Below are positions 17,368-26,767 of a DNA stretch of 64,000 nt, piece by piece (the stretch's first letter is position 1; each line of letters starts with the position of its first letter). Both the position numbers and the translations under genes were made by a program. A model generated the notes under the pieces. It had not been told where the DNA came from. It saw nothing but the letters and a program-made list of their open reading frames with translations, and made no database searches. This DNA is from UBA7672 sp963718145. Lineage in GTDB: Bacteria; Pseudomonadota; Alphaproteobacteria; Caulobacterales; Hyphomonadaceae. The DNA lies in the NCBI GenBank assembly GCA_963718145.1, contig CAVQYJ010000001.1, positions 1-64,000 of the forward strand, given 5' to 3'.

Positions 17368-19685
17368 CTGCCCTTCTTCTTCTTGTTCTTGCCGTAGCTG
17401 GCCTTGCCGCCCCCCGGGCCCTTCCTGTTGGTGTGCCGGACATTGGGCGGGCGGCCTCCGCCATCCTGCGGACGGCGGCGCGCGGGGTTGGCGCGGTTGT
17501 GCTGCGGCCGTTCCGGCGCTCGTAGATCCGTGCGGCGCGGGCGCGGCGGGGACTGCATCGAGAACAGCAGTCCGCCGGTGAGGGGCGTTGCTTCCATCAG
17601 TTTCACCTGCACGGTCATGCCCATTTCATAGCGCTGGCCGGAGCGTTGCGCCACAAGGGCGGCGTGCGCCTCGTCGTGGATCCAATATTCCTCGCTGAGG
17701 CGAGAGGCGGGGATGAAACCGTCTGCGCCGTTTTCGGCGAGGCGCACGAAGAGGCCGGCGCGGGTGACGCCGGCGATGCGGGCGTCGAACACGGCGCCGA
17801 TGCGGTCGGCCATGAAAATGGCGAGGTAGCGGTCGGTCGCCTCGCGCTCGGCCGCCATGGAGCGGCGCTCCGTCATGGTGACGTGTTCGGCCTGCTCTTC
17901 GAGGCGGACGATGTCTTCACTGGTCGATCCGTCCGGCCCGAGGTTCAGGGCGCGGATGAGGGCGCGGTGGACGATGAGATCGGAGTAACGGCGGATCGGC
18001 GAGGTGAAGTGGGCGTAGCGTTGCAGGTTCAGCCCGAAATGGCCGAGGTTCTCGTCGGCGTAGCGGGCCTGGGCCTGGGTGCGCAGGACCATCTCGTTGA
18101 CGAGATGCTCGTTCTCCGAGCCTTTGGCTTCGGCAAGCAGCCTGTTGAAGCGCTGGCCGGATACGGTCTCGCCCTTTGTCCATTTGAGCCCGATGGTCGG
18201 CAGGAAATTGCCGAGGCCGGAGATCTTCTCCTCCGACGGTTCCTCGTGCACGCGGTAGACCAGCGGCGAACGCTTGTCCTCGAGCGTTTCCGCTGCGCAG
18301 ACATTGGCCTGGATCATGAATTCCTCGATCAGGCGGTGGGCGTCGAAGCGCTCGCGCAGGGAGATCGAGGTGATCTTGCCGTCCTCGCTGATGCGCACGC
18401 GGCGCTCGGGCAGGTCGAGGTCGAGCGGGTGGCGCGTGTCGCGCGCCTTGCTGACGGCGCGGTAGGCCGCCCACAGCGGCTTCAGGACGTTATCGAGAAG
18501 CGGCTGGGTCTTGGCGTCGGGGCGGCCGTCGATGGCGTCCTGGGCCTGGCGGTAGGACAGCTTGGCGGCCGAGCGCATCTTGCCGCGAATGAAGCGGTGC
18601 TTCTTCTTGTGGCCGCCTGCGTCGAAGAACATCTCGATGGCGAAGGTCTCGCGCAGTTCGTTCTCTTTCAGCGAGCAGAGGTCGGCCGAGAGGTGTTCCG
18701 GCAGCATGGGCGAGACGCGGTCGGGGAAGTAGGTGGAGTTGCCGCGCCGGTAAGCTTCGCGATCAAGCAGCGTACCGACCCGGACATAGGCCGCGACGTC
18801 GGCGATGGCGACGATAACGCGCCAGCCGCCCTTTCCATCAGGCTCGGCATAGACGGCGTCGTCATGGTCGCGCGCATCTTCGGGGTCGATGGTGATGAGC
18901 GGGATGCGCGTCAAGTCCTCGCGCGGCGACGGGGCTGGCTTCGCCTTGCTGGCTTCCTCGATCACGGCCTCGGGGAATTCGTCCGGCACGCCATGGGTAT
19001 GCATGGCGATGATGGAGGCGGCGCGCGGATCGTCGGCGCGGCCGATGACTTCGACCACGCTGGCGCGGCGCGGGCCGTAGCCGCGGGCCGGGCGGGCGTT
19101 GATGCGCACCAGATCGCCGTCGGCCGCATTGCGGGCGTCGGGCTTCTCGATGATGTAGTCGTTCTTCTCCTTGCGGGATGTCGGCTCGACCACGCCGCCA
19201 TAGCGGTTGGCGCGGTAGACGCCGATCAGCGAGGTCTCGGGCATCGCATCGATCTTCTTGATCGCTTGCGCACGCCAGATGCCATCAGCGCCCTTCGAGA
19301 TGCGCGACAGCGCGCGCTCGCCGACGCCAAGCGCGATCTCGCGACCCTTGGATGAGGAGCCCTTGTAGATGATGTCGGGACCGTAGGGGCCGTCGCGGCC
19401 CACGGAGCGGCCGATGAGTTCGCCGTCCTTGTCGATGCGCTCGAACTTCACGATGCCTGTGGGCGGCGGCATTTCGGCCGGCTGGAAGGCGCGCTTGGCC
19501 GTGCGCACGAGGGCGCCTTCGGCTTCAAGCTCGTTGAGGATGCGGCGCAGTTCGGGCCGGTGTTCGGTCGCCACGTCGAGGCCGCGGGCGATGTCGCGCT
19601 TGGCGCCGTGGCTCGGGTTCTTCTCGAGATAGTCGAGGACCATCTCGCGCGTCGGCGGACCTTGTGTTCGGGGAGCGCGGCTCAT
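17364..19685 (-). CDS. rnr: Ribonuclease R
   Basis: 3'-5' exoribonuclease that degrades structured RNA. Its 773 residues hold an N-terminal winged helix (MVLDYLEKNPSHGAKRDIAR), cold-shock domains, the RNB catalytic domain (ITIDPEDARDHDDAVY near residue 260, with the acidic metal ligands; FTSPIRRYSDLIVHR) and a C-terminal S1 domain (GAVFDARIAGVTRAGLFVRL). The last ~50 residues are Arg/Lys/Pro/Gly-rich, typical of RNase R tails. It overlaps the topA stop by 4 bp at its start and the Nudix gene by 4 bp at its end. Confidence 0.95.
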   Translation of the reverse strand: MSRAPRTQGPPTREMVLDYLEKNPSHGAKRDIARGLDVATEHRPELRRILNELEAEGALVRTAKRAFQPAEMPPPTGIVKFERIDKDGELIGRSVGRDGPYGPDIIYKGSSSKGREIALGVGERALSRISKGADGIWRAQAIKKIDAMPETSLIGVYRANRYGGVVEPTSRKEKNDYIIEKPDARNAADGDLVRINARPARGYGPRRASVVEVIGRADDPRAASIIAMHTHGVPDEFPEAVIEEASKAKPAPSPREDLTRIPLITIDPEDARDHDDAVYAEPDGKGGWRVIVAIADVAAYVRVGTLLDREAYRRGNSTYFPDRVSPMLPEHLSADLCSLKENELRETFAIEMFFDAGGHKKKHRFIRGKMRSAAKLSYRQAQDAIDGRPDAKTQPLLDNVLKPLWAAYRAVSKARDTRHPLDLDLPERRVRISEDGKITSISLRERFDAHRLIEEFMIQANVCAAETLEDKRSPLVYRVHEEPSEEKISGLGNFLPTIGLKWTKGETVSGQRFNRLLAEAKGSENEHLVNEMVLRTQAQARYADENLGHFGLNLQRYAHFTSPIRRYSDLIVHRALIRALNLGPDGSTSEDIVRLEEQAEHVTMTERRSMAAEREATDRYLAIFMADRIGAVFDARIAGVTRAGLFVRLAENGADGFIPASRLSEEYWIHDEAHAALVAQRSGQRYEMGMTVQVKLMEATPLTGGLLFSMQSPPRPRRTDLRAPERPQHNRANPARRRPQDGGGRPPNVRHTNRKGPGGGKASYGKNKKKKGR

Positions 19686-22381
19686 GCCTCGTCTGCGGTT
19701 GCCTTCGCTCGCTTGGGTTTGGCCGGGGCCTTCCTGGCCGCGGGCTTGTCCGCTTTTGCGGACGTCTTCTTGGTCGTTGATTTCTTTTCTCCAGTTTCAG
19801 CGACAGCCTTCCTGGCTGGCGCTTTTGCCGCTTTCTTCTTTCCCTTCATTTTCGTTGAGGGGGCGGCGAGGGCGCGGGCATCGACCAGTTCGATCGCTTG
19901 TTCAAGCGTGATCGAGGCAGGGTCCGCTCCGCGCGGGATGTTGGCATTTATCGTGCCATGCTTGAGATAGGGTCCAAATCGGCCAGAATAAAGGCGGATC
20001 GGTTCGCCATCGGTGTGGCTGCCCATTTCGCGGAGCGGCGGGGCGGCCTGGCCGCGTCCGCGACCGGCGCCTTTTCCGGCCCGCTTTTCGGCGATCAGCG
20101 TGACGGCGCGGTTGAGCCCGATCTCGAACAGTTCGTTGACGTCGGGCACGTTGGCGTAGGTCTTGAGGTGCTTCACGTAAGGGCCATAGCGGCCGAGATT
20201 GGCTTCGATGGGCTCGCCGTCTTCGGGGTGCTTGCCGACTTCGCGCGGGAGGGAGAGCAGTTTCAGCGCGCGTTCGAGATCGAGTTCGGCCACCGGCCAT
20301 CCGTTGGGGATGGACGAGCGGCGCGGCTTCTCGCCCTTGTCGACCGGATCGGGCCCAAGCTGCACATAGGCGCCGAAACGGCCCGACTTGAGATAGACAG
20401 GCGCGCCGTCCGGATCGTTGCCCAGCACCTTGCCTTCAGGCGGGATGTCAGTCTGGCCGGGCTGTTCTGCGCCGAAGGGCCGCGTGAAGCGGCAATCGGG
20501 ATAGTTGGAACAGCCGATGAAGGCGCCGAACTTGCCGAGCTTCAGTGACAGCTGGCCGACGCCGCAGGTGGGGCATTTGCGCGGGTCGACGGATTTGCCG
20601 TCCGCGTCGGTCTTGGGCGGGAAGATGTGCGGTTCGAGGACTTCGTTGAGCGCGTCGATCACATTGGTGACGCGAAGCTCGGCCGTAGCGCCGATCGCCC
20701 CGTTGAACTCCTTCCAGAAGTCGCGCAGGAGATCCTTCCACGCGAGCTTGCCGTCGGAGACGAGGTCGAGCTTTTCCTCGAGGGCGGCGGTGAAATCGTA
20801 TTCCACGTACCGGGCGAAGAACTTCTCGAGGAAGATGGTGACGAGCCGGCCCTTGTCCTCGGGATAGAAGCGCTTCTGTTCGAGGCGGACATAGTCGCGG
20901 TCGATCAGGGTCGAGAGCGTCGAGGCGTAGGTGGAGGGGCGGCCGATGCCCAGTTCTTCCAGTTTCTTGACGAGGGAGGCTTCCGAATAGCGCGGCGGCG
21001 GTTCGGTGAAGTGCTGGGTGTGTTCGGCCGAGAGGAGCTTGGGCGTGTCGCCCTGGCGCAAGGCCGGCAGGCGGCCGCCGTCCTCGTCGTCCTTTTCGTC
21101 CTGGCCTTCCTGGTAAAGCGTGAGGAAGCCGTCGAACTTCACGACCTGGCCAGTGGCGCGCAGCACGACCTTGCCATCGTTCGAGGGGATTTCGACGGTC
21201 GTGCGCTCCAGCGAGGCGGCTTCCATCTGACTGGCGACGGCGCGTTTCCAGACCAGTTCGTAGAGCCGCATCATGTCGGGCTCGAGATGCACGTCGCCGG
21301 GGCGGCGGTCGAAGTCGGTCGGTCGCACGGCCTCGTGAGCTTCCTGCGCGTTCTTGGCTTTCGACGTGTAGCGGCGCGCGCCGTCGGGCAGGTAGTCTTT
21401 GCCATAGTTGCGACCGATGGCGGAGCGGGCGGCGGCGTAGGCTTCCTCGGCCATCTGCACGCCGTCTGTACGCATGTAGGTGATGAGGCCGACCTGCTCG
21501 CCGCCGATCTGCACGCCTTCATAGAGGCGCTGGGCGATCTGCATGGTGCGGCTGGCGGAGAAGCCGAGCTTGCGGGCGGCTTCCTGCTGCAGCGTTGAGG
21601 TGGTGAAGGGCGGCGGCGGGTTGCGCTTGACGGGCTTGGCCTCGACCGAGGCGATGCGGTAGGCCCCCGACTTCACCGCAGCGAGGGCGGCGGCGGCCAT
21701 GGCGGCGTTGGGCAGATCGAATTTCTGCAGGCGTTTGCCGTTAAGTTCGGTGAGGCGGGCTTCGAACTCGCGGCCATTGACGGACAGCTTGGTGGCGATC
21801 TGCCAGTATTCCTGGGTGACGAAGCGCTCGATCTCAATCTCGCGGTCAACGACGATGCGCAGCGCGACAGACTGAACACGGCCGGCGGAGCGCGAGCCGG
21901 GAAGCTTTCGCCACAGCACAGGCGAGAGCGAGAAGCCGACGAGATAGTCGAGGGCGCGGCGAGCGAGATAGGCGTCGACCAACTGCTGGTCGATCTGGCG
22001 CGGGTTCTCGATCGCTTCGGTGACGGCTTTCTTGGTGATGGCGTTAAAAGTGACGCGCTGGATCGTCTTGCCCTTGAGCACCTTGCGTGCGTTGAGGGCT
22101 TCAAGCACGTGCCAGGAGATCGCTTCGCCCTCGCGATCGGGGTCGGTGGCGAGGATCAGGCCGTCGGCAGTCTTCATCGCATCGGCGATTTCCTTGACGT
22201 GCTTGATCGACTTTCCGTCGATGTCCCAGGTCATCGCGAAGTCGTCGTCCGGCTTCACCGAACCGTCCTTCGAGGGCAGGTCGCGGATGTGTCCGTAGGA
22301 CGCCATCACCTTGTACCCGGGGCCCAGGTACTTGTTGATGGATTTGACTTTTCCAGGCGACTCTACGACGACGACCTGCAT
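19682..22381 (-). CDS. topA: DNA topoisomerase I
   Basis: Type IA topoisomerase relaxing negative supercoils. The 899 residues start with a Toprim domain (VVVESPGKVKSINKYLG; acidic triad region ATDPDREGEAISWH). The catalytic tyrosine lies in GLITYMRTDG near residue 300. A C4 zinc ribbon follows near residue 600 (CPTCG ... FIGCSNYPDC), then several repeats such as YLKSGRFGAYVQLG and YSGRFGPYLKHG. The last ~60 residues are a Lys/Ala-rich, histone H1-like tail. A GAGGA site precedes the ATG. Its rnr neighbour overlaps by 4 bp. Confidence 0.96.
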   Translation of the reverse strand: MQVVVVESPGKVKSINKYLGPGYKVMASYGHIRDLPSKDGSVKPDDDFAMTWDIDGKSIKHVKEIADAMKTADGLILATDPDREGEAISWHVLEALNARKVLKGKTIQRVTFNAITKKAVTEAIENPRQIDQQLVDAYLARRALDYLVGFSLSPVLWRKLPGSRSAGRVQSVALRIVVDREIEIERFVTQEYWQIATKLSVNGREFEARLTELNGKRLQKFDLPNAAMAAAALAAVKSGAYRIASVEAKPVKRNPPPPFTTSTLQQEAARKLGFSASRTMQIAQRLYEGVQIGGEQVGLITYMRTDGVQMAEEAYAAARSAIGRNYGKDYLPDGARRYTSKAKNAQEAHEAVRPTDFDRRPGDVHLEPDMMRLYELVWKRAVASQMEAASLERTTVEIPSNDGKVVLRATGQVVKFDGFLTLYQEGQDEKDDEDGGRLPALRQGDTPKLLSAEHTQHFTEPPPRYSEASLVKKLEELGIGRPSTYASTLSTLIDRDYVRLEQKRFYPEDKGRLVTIFLEKFFARYVEYDFTAALEEKLDLVSDGKLAWKDLLRDFWKEFNGAIGATAELRVTNVIDALNEVLEPHIFPPKTDADGKSVDPRKCPTCGVGQLSLKLGKFGAFIGCSNYPDCRFTRPFGAEQPGQTDIPPEGKVLGNDPDGAPVYLKSGRFGAYVQLGPDPVDKGEKPRRSSIPNGWPVAELDLERALKLLSLPREVGKHPEDGEPIEANLGRYGPYVKHLKTYANVPDVNELFEIGLNRAVTLIAEKRAGKGAGRGRGQAAPPLREMGSHTDGEPIRLYSGRFGPYLKHGTINANIPRGADPASITLEQAIELVDARALAAPSTKMKGKKKAAKAPARKAVAETGEKKSTTKKTSAKADKPAARKAPAKPKRAKATADEA

Positions 22382-22478
22382 TTTTCCTCAAAGATTCAGG
22401 CTATTTGGGAGGGGGCGCGGCGGGAAGTTGGGGGCGGGGCGCCTGAATGTCAATTCGGGGAAATGCGGGCGTCAGGCC

Positions 22479-22495
22479 CTCCCCCGTAGGGGGAG
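22479..22495. repeat. Short perfect hairpin between topA and dprA
   Basis: CTCCCCC, loop GTA, GGGGGAG, followed by AAAAATTT on the plus strand. It lies after the dprA stop, on the leftward transcript running from dprA into topA. There is no T-tract directly after the stem on the minus strand, so it is a weak terminator or attenuator at best. Confidence 0.35.
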
Positions 22496-22513
22496 AAAAA
22501 TTTGCGGACCAGT

Positions 22514-23620
22514 TCAAACAGTGCGTGAGGCCGTTCCGCCGACATGGGTTGACGCAACGCCAGACAGCTCCAGTTCGGCGAGCGCCGCCAGCACCAGGCG
22601 ATGCGGTGCATCGACGGCGCGGACGATCTCGTTGATGTGCGTGGGGGTGGGGCTGAGCGCTTCGCGGACGGCGCGGAGGAGGGCGGGAGGCACGGTGGCG
22701 TCGCCTGCGTCGAAACGGTCGGCGAAGGGTTCGTCGAAGCTTGGAGGCGAGATGCCCTGCATGGCGTTGAGCACGTCGTCGGCGGATTCGATGAGGGCTG
22801 CGCCCTGCTTGATCAGCCGGTTGGCGCCGCGCGCGCGAGGGTCCAGAGGCGAGCCCGGCACGGCCATCACCTCGCGGCCCTGTTCGAGCGCCATGCGTGC
22901 GGTGATCAGGCTGCCAGAGCGCTCGGCAGCTTCGACGATGACGGTGGCGAGCGAGAGTCCGGAGATGACGCGGTTGCGTTTCGGGAAGTCGCGGGCCTGC
23001 GCGACATAGCCGAGCGGGGATTCCGAGACGAGGCAGCCGCGTTGCGCGATGAGGTCGTAGAGGCGGTCGTGTTCGGGCGGATAGACCTGGTCGATGCCGC
23101 CGGCGATGGCGGCGACCGTGCCGGTTTCCATTGAGGCAGTGTGGGCCTCGCCGTCTATGCCGCGCGCCATGCCCGAAACGATTGTATAGCCGGCCTGGCC
23201 TAAGTCGCGGGCGAGATCGCGCGCCATGCGGCGCCCGACGGCCGAAGCGTCGCGCGCGCCGACGAGAGCGATGGATGGACGATTGAGAAGCTGGCGGTTG
23301 CCGCGCACGGCGATGACGGGCGGCGGGGTGTCTATGGCGGCGAGGCAGGCGGAATACTCTGGCTCGCAGGCGGCGAGGTGCGCGGCGCCGAGCTTTGCGG
23401 CGGCTTCGAGTTCGCGCTCGATGTCGGAGGATGGCGGCGCCTTGATGTCGGCTTTCGATCCGGCCTTCTTCGCGAGGTTGGGCAGGTCCGCCAGCACGGC
23501 GGCGGCGCTATGGTCATAGCGTTCGAGCAGATGGAAGAAGGTGATGGGCCCGATGCCGCGCGTGCGCGCAAGCCTCAGCCAGTCCGCCCGCTCGCCCCCC
23601 GTGAGCTGGCGCCGCTTCAT
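22514..23620 (-). CDS. dprA: DNA-processing protein DprA
   Basis: Protects incoming single-stranded DNA during transformation and loads RecA. The 368 residues begin MKRRQLTGGERADWLRLAR at an ATG overlapping the plsY stop (ATGA). The N-terminal part has a SAM/helix-hairpin-like region (ARTRGIGPITFFHLLERY). The Rossmann core carries IALVGARDASAVGRRMA, YTIVSGMARGIDGEAH and FPKRNRVISGLS, plus GSLITARMALEQGREVMAVP. A C-terminal winged helix (DEIVRAVD-like: THINEIVRAVDAPHRLVL) completes the usual layout. The long in-frame extension upstream is plsY sequence in another frame. Confidence 0.94.
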   Translation of the reverse strand: MKRRQLTGGERADWLRLARTRGIGPITFFHLLERYDHSAAAVLADLPNLAKKAGSKADIKAPPSSDIERELEAAAKLGAAHLAACEPEYSACLAAIDTPPPVIAVRGNRQLLNRPSIALVGARDASAVGRRMARDLARDLGQAGYTIVSGMARGIDGEAHTASMETGTVAAIAGGIDQVYPPEHDRLYDLIAQRGCLVSESPLGYVAQARDFPKRNRVISGLSLATVIVEAAERSGSLITARMALEQGREVMAVPGSPLDPRARGANRLIKQGAALIESADDVLNAMQGISPPSFDEPFADRFDAGDATVPPALLRAVREALSPTPTHINEIVRAVDAPHRLVLAALAELELSGVASTHVGGTASRTV

Positions 23621-24333
23621 CCCGTGCTCCCGGGCGGGGCCTCGGCGGGTTCGGCTGTCTTCTTCTGGCCGATTTTCGGCTCCGTGCCGGTTGCGATGCG
23701 CTGAATGTTCGCGCGGTGGCGCCAGTACATCAGCCCGGCCAGAAGCGCGAAGGTGATCACGGCCATCGGTCCGTAGCCGAAAAGATAGACATAGATCGGC
23801 GCGAGCGTTGCGCCGATCAGGCCCGAGAGCGAGGACATGCGGAAGACCGCGGCGATGATCAGCCAGGTTGCGCCGAAGGCGAGGCCGACCTGCCACATCG
23901 AGGCGAGCATCAGACCGACAAAGGTGGCGACGCCCTTGCCGCCCTTGAATTTCAGCCACACCGGATAGCAGTGGCCGATGAAGGCGAAGGCGCCGGAAAT
24001 GAGGCCGAGCACGAAAGCGGATGGGTCGGCGAGCTCGCCGGTGACCCGCGCCAGGGTGTCGGTGACCGCCGGGTCAGAGTAGGCGTGGCGGCCACTGAGC
24101 AGGAACCAGAGGAAGAAGGCGAGGCCCGCCTTGCCGGCATCGAGGATCAGCGTTGCGGCGGCGAGATCCTTGCGGCCGGTGCGCAGCACGTTGGTCGCGC
24201 CGATATTGCCAGAGCCGATCTCGCGGATGTCGCCGAGGCCCGCCATTTTCGTGATGACCAGGCCGAACGGGATCGAGCCCAGAAGATAGCCGGACGCGGC
24301 TGCGGCGAGGTAGGCGAGATAGTCGACTGCCAT
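23617..24333 (-). CDS. plsY: Acyl-phosphate glycerol-3-phosphate acyltransferase PlsY
   Basis: Integral membrane enzyme that makes lysophosphatidic acid from acyl phosphate and glycerol 3-phosphate. The 238 residues contain about five membrane segments and the three PlsY motifs: GYLLGSIPFGL with SGNIGATNVLRTGR, GHCYPVWLKFKGGKGVAT, and the C-terminal YWRHRANIQRI. The start ATG follows GGGGGAGAT. It lies 11 bp after the pyrC-like gene and overlaps dprA. Confidence 0.95.
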   Translation of the reverse strand: MAVDYLAYLAAAASGYLLGSIPFGLVITKMAGLGDIREIGSGNIGATNVLRTGRKDLAAATLILDAGKAGLAFFLWFLLSGRHAYSDPAVTDTLARVTGELADPSAFVLGLISGAFAFIGHCYPVWLKFKGGKGVATFVGLMLASMWQVGLAFGATWLIIAAVFRMSSLSGLIGATLAPIYVYLFGYGPMAVITFALLAGLMYWRHRANIQRIATGTEPKIGQKKTAEPAEAPPGSTG

Positions 24334-24344
24334 ATCTCCCCCTG

Positions 24345-25631
24345 TCAGCCGCGCTCGAACACGGTCGCGCCATTGACCCAGGTGCGCAAGACCCTGCCTT
24401 CGAGCTTGCGGCTGTCGAAGGGCGAATTCTTGGAGCGTGACAGCAGGTCGTCGCGGTCGCACATCCAGGGCGCGGCGGGATCGAAGAGGACGAGGTCGGC
24501 CGGTGCGCCCTTTTTCAGGCGGCCTTGCGGCAGGCCGAGCAGGTCGGCGGGGCCGGAGGTGACGGGCCTGAGCGCTTGCAGCAGGGAGACTTCGTCGCGG
24601 GCGGCGAGGCTGAGCAGCACAGGCAGCAGGGTCTCAAGGCCGACGGCGCCGAACGCGGCTTCGGCGATGGGCAGGCGCTTGTCTTCCGGTGGCTGGGGAT
24701 CGTGGGCGGAAACGACCGCGTCGATGACGCCGCGCCTCAGGCCGTCGATCAGCGCCATGCGGTCCTCCTCGGAGCGGAAGGGCGGCTGGACCTTGCAGTA
24801 GGTGAGGTAGTCGCCGACATCGAGCTCGTTGAAGAACAGCGAATAGGCGGCGACCGAGCAGGAGACCTTCACGCCGGCCTTGCGGGCGCGCTCGATCGCC
24901 CGGAGCGAGCGGCCGGTGGAGATGCAGTCGGCGAGCAGGCGCGCGCCCGTGGTTTCGGCGAGCATGAGGTCGCGCTCCAGCGCGATCCATTCGGCTTCGG
25001 GCGGCGCGCCACGGAGGCCGAGGCGGGCGGCGAAGGCGCCGGCGGTCATCACCGTGTTCTTGGAGAGCGCAGGCGTGTCGGGGCGCGAGGCGATGAGGAC
25101 ATCGAAGCTGGCGGCATACTGCATGGCGCGGCGGAGGACGCCGGCGTCTTCGACGGGCCGGTCGCCATTGGTGAAAAAGACGGCGCCGGCCTGCTTGATC
25201 AGGCCAATCTCGGACATCTTCTGTCCGTCAAGATTGATGGTCAGCCCGCCGGTAGGGTTCACCTTCACCTTCGCCACCCCCTCGCCGCGGCGCTTGATGA
25301 AGTCGACCAGAGCGACGCTGTCGATCACCGGGTCAGTGTCGGGCATGACGACGAAGGTGGTGACGCCTCCGGCGGCGGCGGCCTCGCTGGCGGTTTCGAG
25401 AGTTTCCTTGTTCTCGGCGCCGGGCTCGCCTGTCTTGACGCGCAGGTCGATGAGGCCGGGCCCGAGCGCCTTGCCCTTGGCGTCGATCTTCACGTCGGCG
25501 ACGGTCGTCTTGGCGATGGATGCGCCGACATCGGCGATGACGCCATTCTCGATGAGGACGCCGCCTTTTTCGTCACGGCCCGAGGCTGGGTCGAGCAGGC
25601 GTGCGTTGTAGATGGCGGTACGGCCGGTCAT
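24345..25631 (-). CDS. pyrC: Dihydroorotase-like protein, apparently without catalytic histidines (PyrC')
   Basis: A protein of 428 residues of the class I dihydroorotase/amidohydrolase fold (ALGPGLIDLRVKTGEPG, KVQPPFRSEEDRMALIDGL, C-terminal KKGAPADLVLFDP). In active enzymes the first motif reads DxHxH. Here it is DLRVK, so both histidine ligands are gone. The later HVST-type and HH motifs read DCIST and AAYSLFF, while DHAPH reads AHDPQ. It is therefore probably a non-catalytic partner of aspartate carbamoyltransferase, as known for PyrC'/PyrX of Pseudomonas. An active PyrC should be encoded elsewhere. Its start overlaps the pyrB stop (ATGA). Confidence 0.88.
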   Translation of the reverse strand: MTGRTAIYNARLLDPASGRDEKGGVLIENGVIADVGASIAKTTVADVKIDAKGKALGPGLIDLRVKTGEPGAENKETLETASEAAAAGGVTTFVVMPDTDPVIDSVALVDFIKRRGEGVAKVKVNPTGGLTINLDGQKMSEIGLIKQAGAVFFTNGDRPVEDAGVLRRAMQYAASFDVLIASRPDTPALSKNTVMTAGAFAARLGLRGAPPEAEWIALERDLMLAETTGARLLADCISTGRSLRAIERARKAGVKVSCSVAAYSLFFNELDVGDYLTYCKVQPPFRSEEDRMALIDGLRRGVIDAVVSAHDPQPPEDKRLPIAEAAFGAVGLETLLPVLLSLAARDEVSLLQALRPVTSGPADLLGLPQGRLKKGAPADLVLFDPAAPWMCDRDDLLSRSKNSPFDSRKLEGRVLRTWVNGATVFERG

Positions 25632-26584
25632 CTGTTTTTCGCTCCGATCTCAGGAGCGTTCCTTGCTAGCGTCTCGAGCACGGCCATGCGGATGGCCACG
25701 CCCATCTCGACCTGTTCGGTGATCAGCGAGCGCGTCTTGTGATCGGCGATCGAGCTTTCGATCTCGACGCCGCGGTTCATCGGGCCGGGATGCATGACGA
25801 AGGCGTTGGGGCTGGCGTGGGAGAGCTTTTCCTCATCGAGACCCCAGAAGTGGAAAAACTCGCGAGCGGAGGGGAGGTAGGCGCCGTCCATGCGTTCCTG
25901 CTGCAGGCGGAGCATCATCACCACGTCGCAGCCCTTCAGGCCCTCTCGCATGTCGGTGAAGATCTTCGCGCCCCAGTCGGCGGCGCCGGGAGGGGTCAGG
26001 GTTCGGGGCGCAATGAGCCGGACTTCGGCGCCCAGCACGTTGAGGCAGGCGACGTTCGAGCGGGCGACGCGGCTGTGCAGGATGTCGCCGCAGATAGCGA
26101 TCTTGAGGCCGCCAATGTCGCCGACGCGGCGGCGGATGGTGAGGGCGTCAAGCAGCGCCTGGGTCGGATGTTCGTGCGTGCCGTCGCCGGCATTGATCAC
26201 CGCGCAATCGACTTTCCGAGAGAGCAGTTTCACGGCGCCGGAGGAGGGATGGCGGATCACCAGCAGGTCGGGCCGCATGGCGTTGAGCGTCATGGCGGTG
26301 TCGATCAGCGTCTCGCCTTTTTTTACCGACGAGGTGGCGATCGGCATGGTGACGACGTCGGCGCCCAAGCGGCGGCCGGCGATCTCGAACGAGCCCTGCG
26401 TGCGGGTGGAATTCTCGAAGAACAGATTGACCAGTGTCTGGCCGTTCAGCGTTCCGGCGTGCTTCACGCGCTGGCGGTTCAGCTCGACATAGCGATCGCC
26501 CAATTCCAGCAATGTCTCGATGTCGAGCCGGTTCAGGCCCTCGATCCCCAGCAAATGCCGGTGGGGAAAGGCGTAGTCCGCCAT
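25628..26584 (-). CDS. pyrB: Aspartate carbamoyltransferase catalytic subunit
   Basis: Joins carbamoyl phosphate and aspartate in pyrimidine synthesis. The 318 residues show the carbamoyl-phosphate motif FFENSTRTQGSFE, HPTQALLDALTI, the aspartate-binding region MMLRLQQERM, and HPGPMNRGVEI. The Asn in FFENSTRT is the variant of the Pseudomonas-type (class A) enzyme, which forms a dodecamer with a PyrC-like partner. That agrees with the histidine-less partner next door. The start MADYAFPHRHLLGIEGL is set by family length. Confidence 0.95.
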   Translation of the reverse strand: MADYAFPHRHLLGIEGLNRLDIETLLELGDRYVELNRQRVKHAGTLNGQTLVNLFFENSTRTQGSFEIAGRRLGADVVTMPIATSSVKKGETLIDTAMTLNAMRPDLLVIRHPSSGAVKLLSRKVDCAVINAGDGTHEHPTQALLDALTIRRRVGDIGGLKIAICGDILHSRVARSNVACLNVLGAEVRLIAPRTLTPPGAADWGAKIFTDMREGLKGCDVVMMLRLQQERMDGAYLPSAREFFHFWGLDEEKLSHASPNAFVMHPGPMNRGVEIESSIADHKTRSLITEQVEMGVAIRMAVLETLARNAPEIGAKNR

Positions 26585-26767
26585 ACAGGTCACCCGTGAT
26601 TTCGGGGGGCATACCGTAGCGGGCCCGGTGGGGCAAGCGCCCGGACCGCACCCACAAACAGGAACCGGAGGAATAACAACCACCTGTAAAGGACTGGAAG
26701 GTCAAACGTGACGGAACAGGCGAACTGCCTGTAGAAATTCGCCTTCGAGTCGCGCCAGAGGAAATTC

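Noticed and set aside
22479..22495. Terminator between dprA and topA
   Set aside because: The stem is perfect but lacks a T-tract after it on the transcribed strand; kept only as a hairpin.
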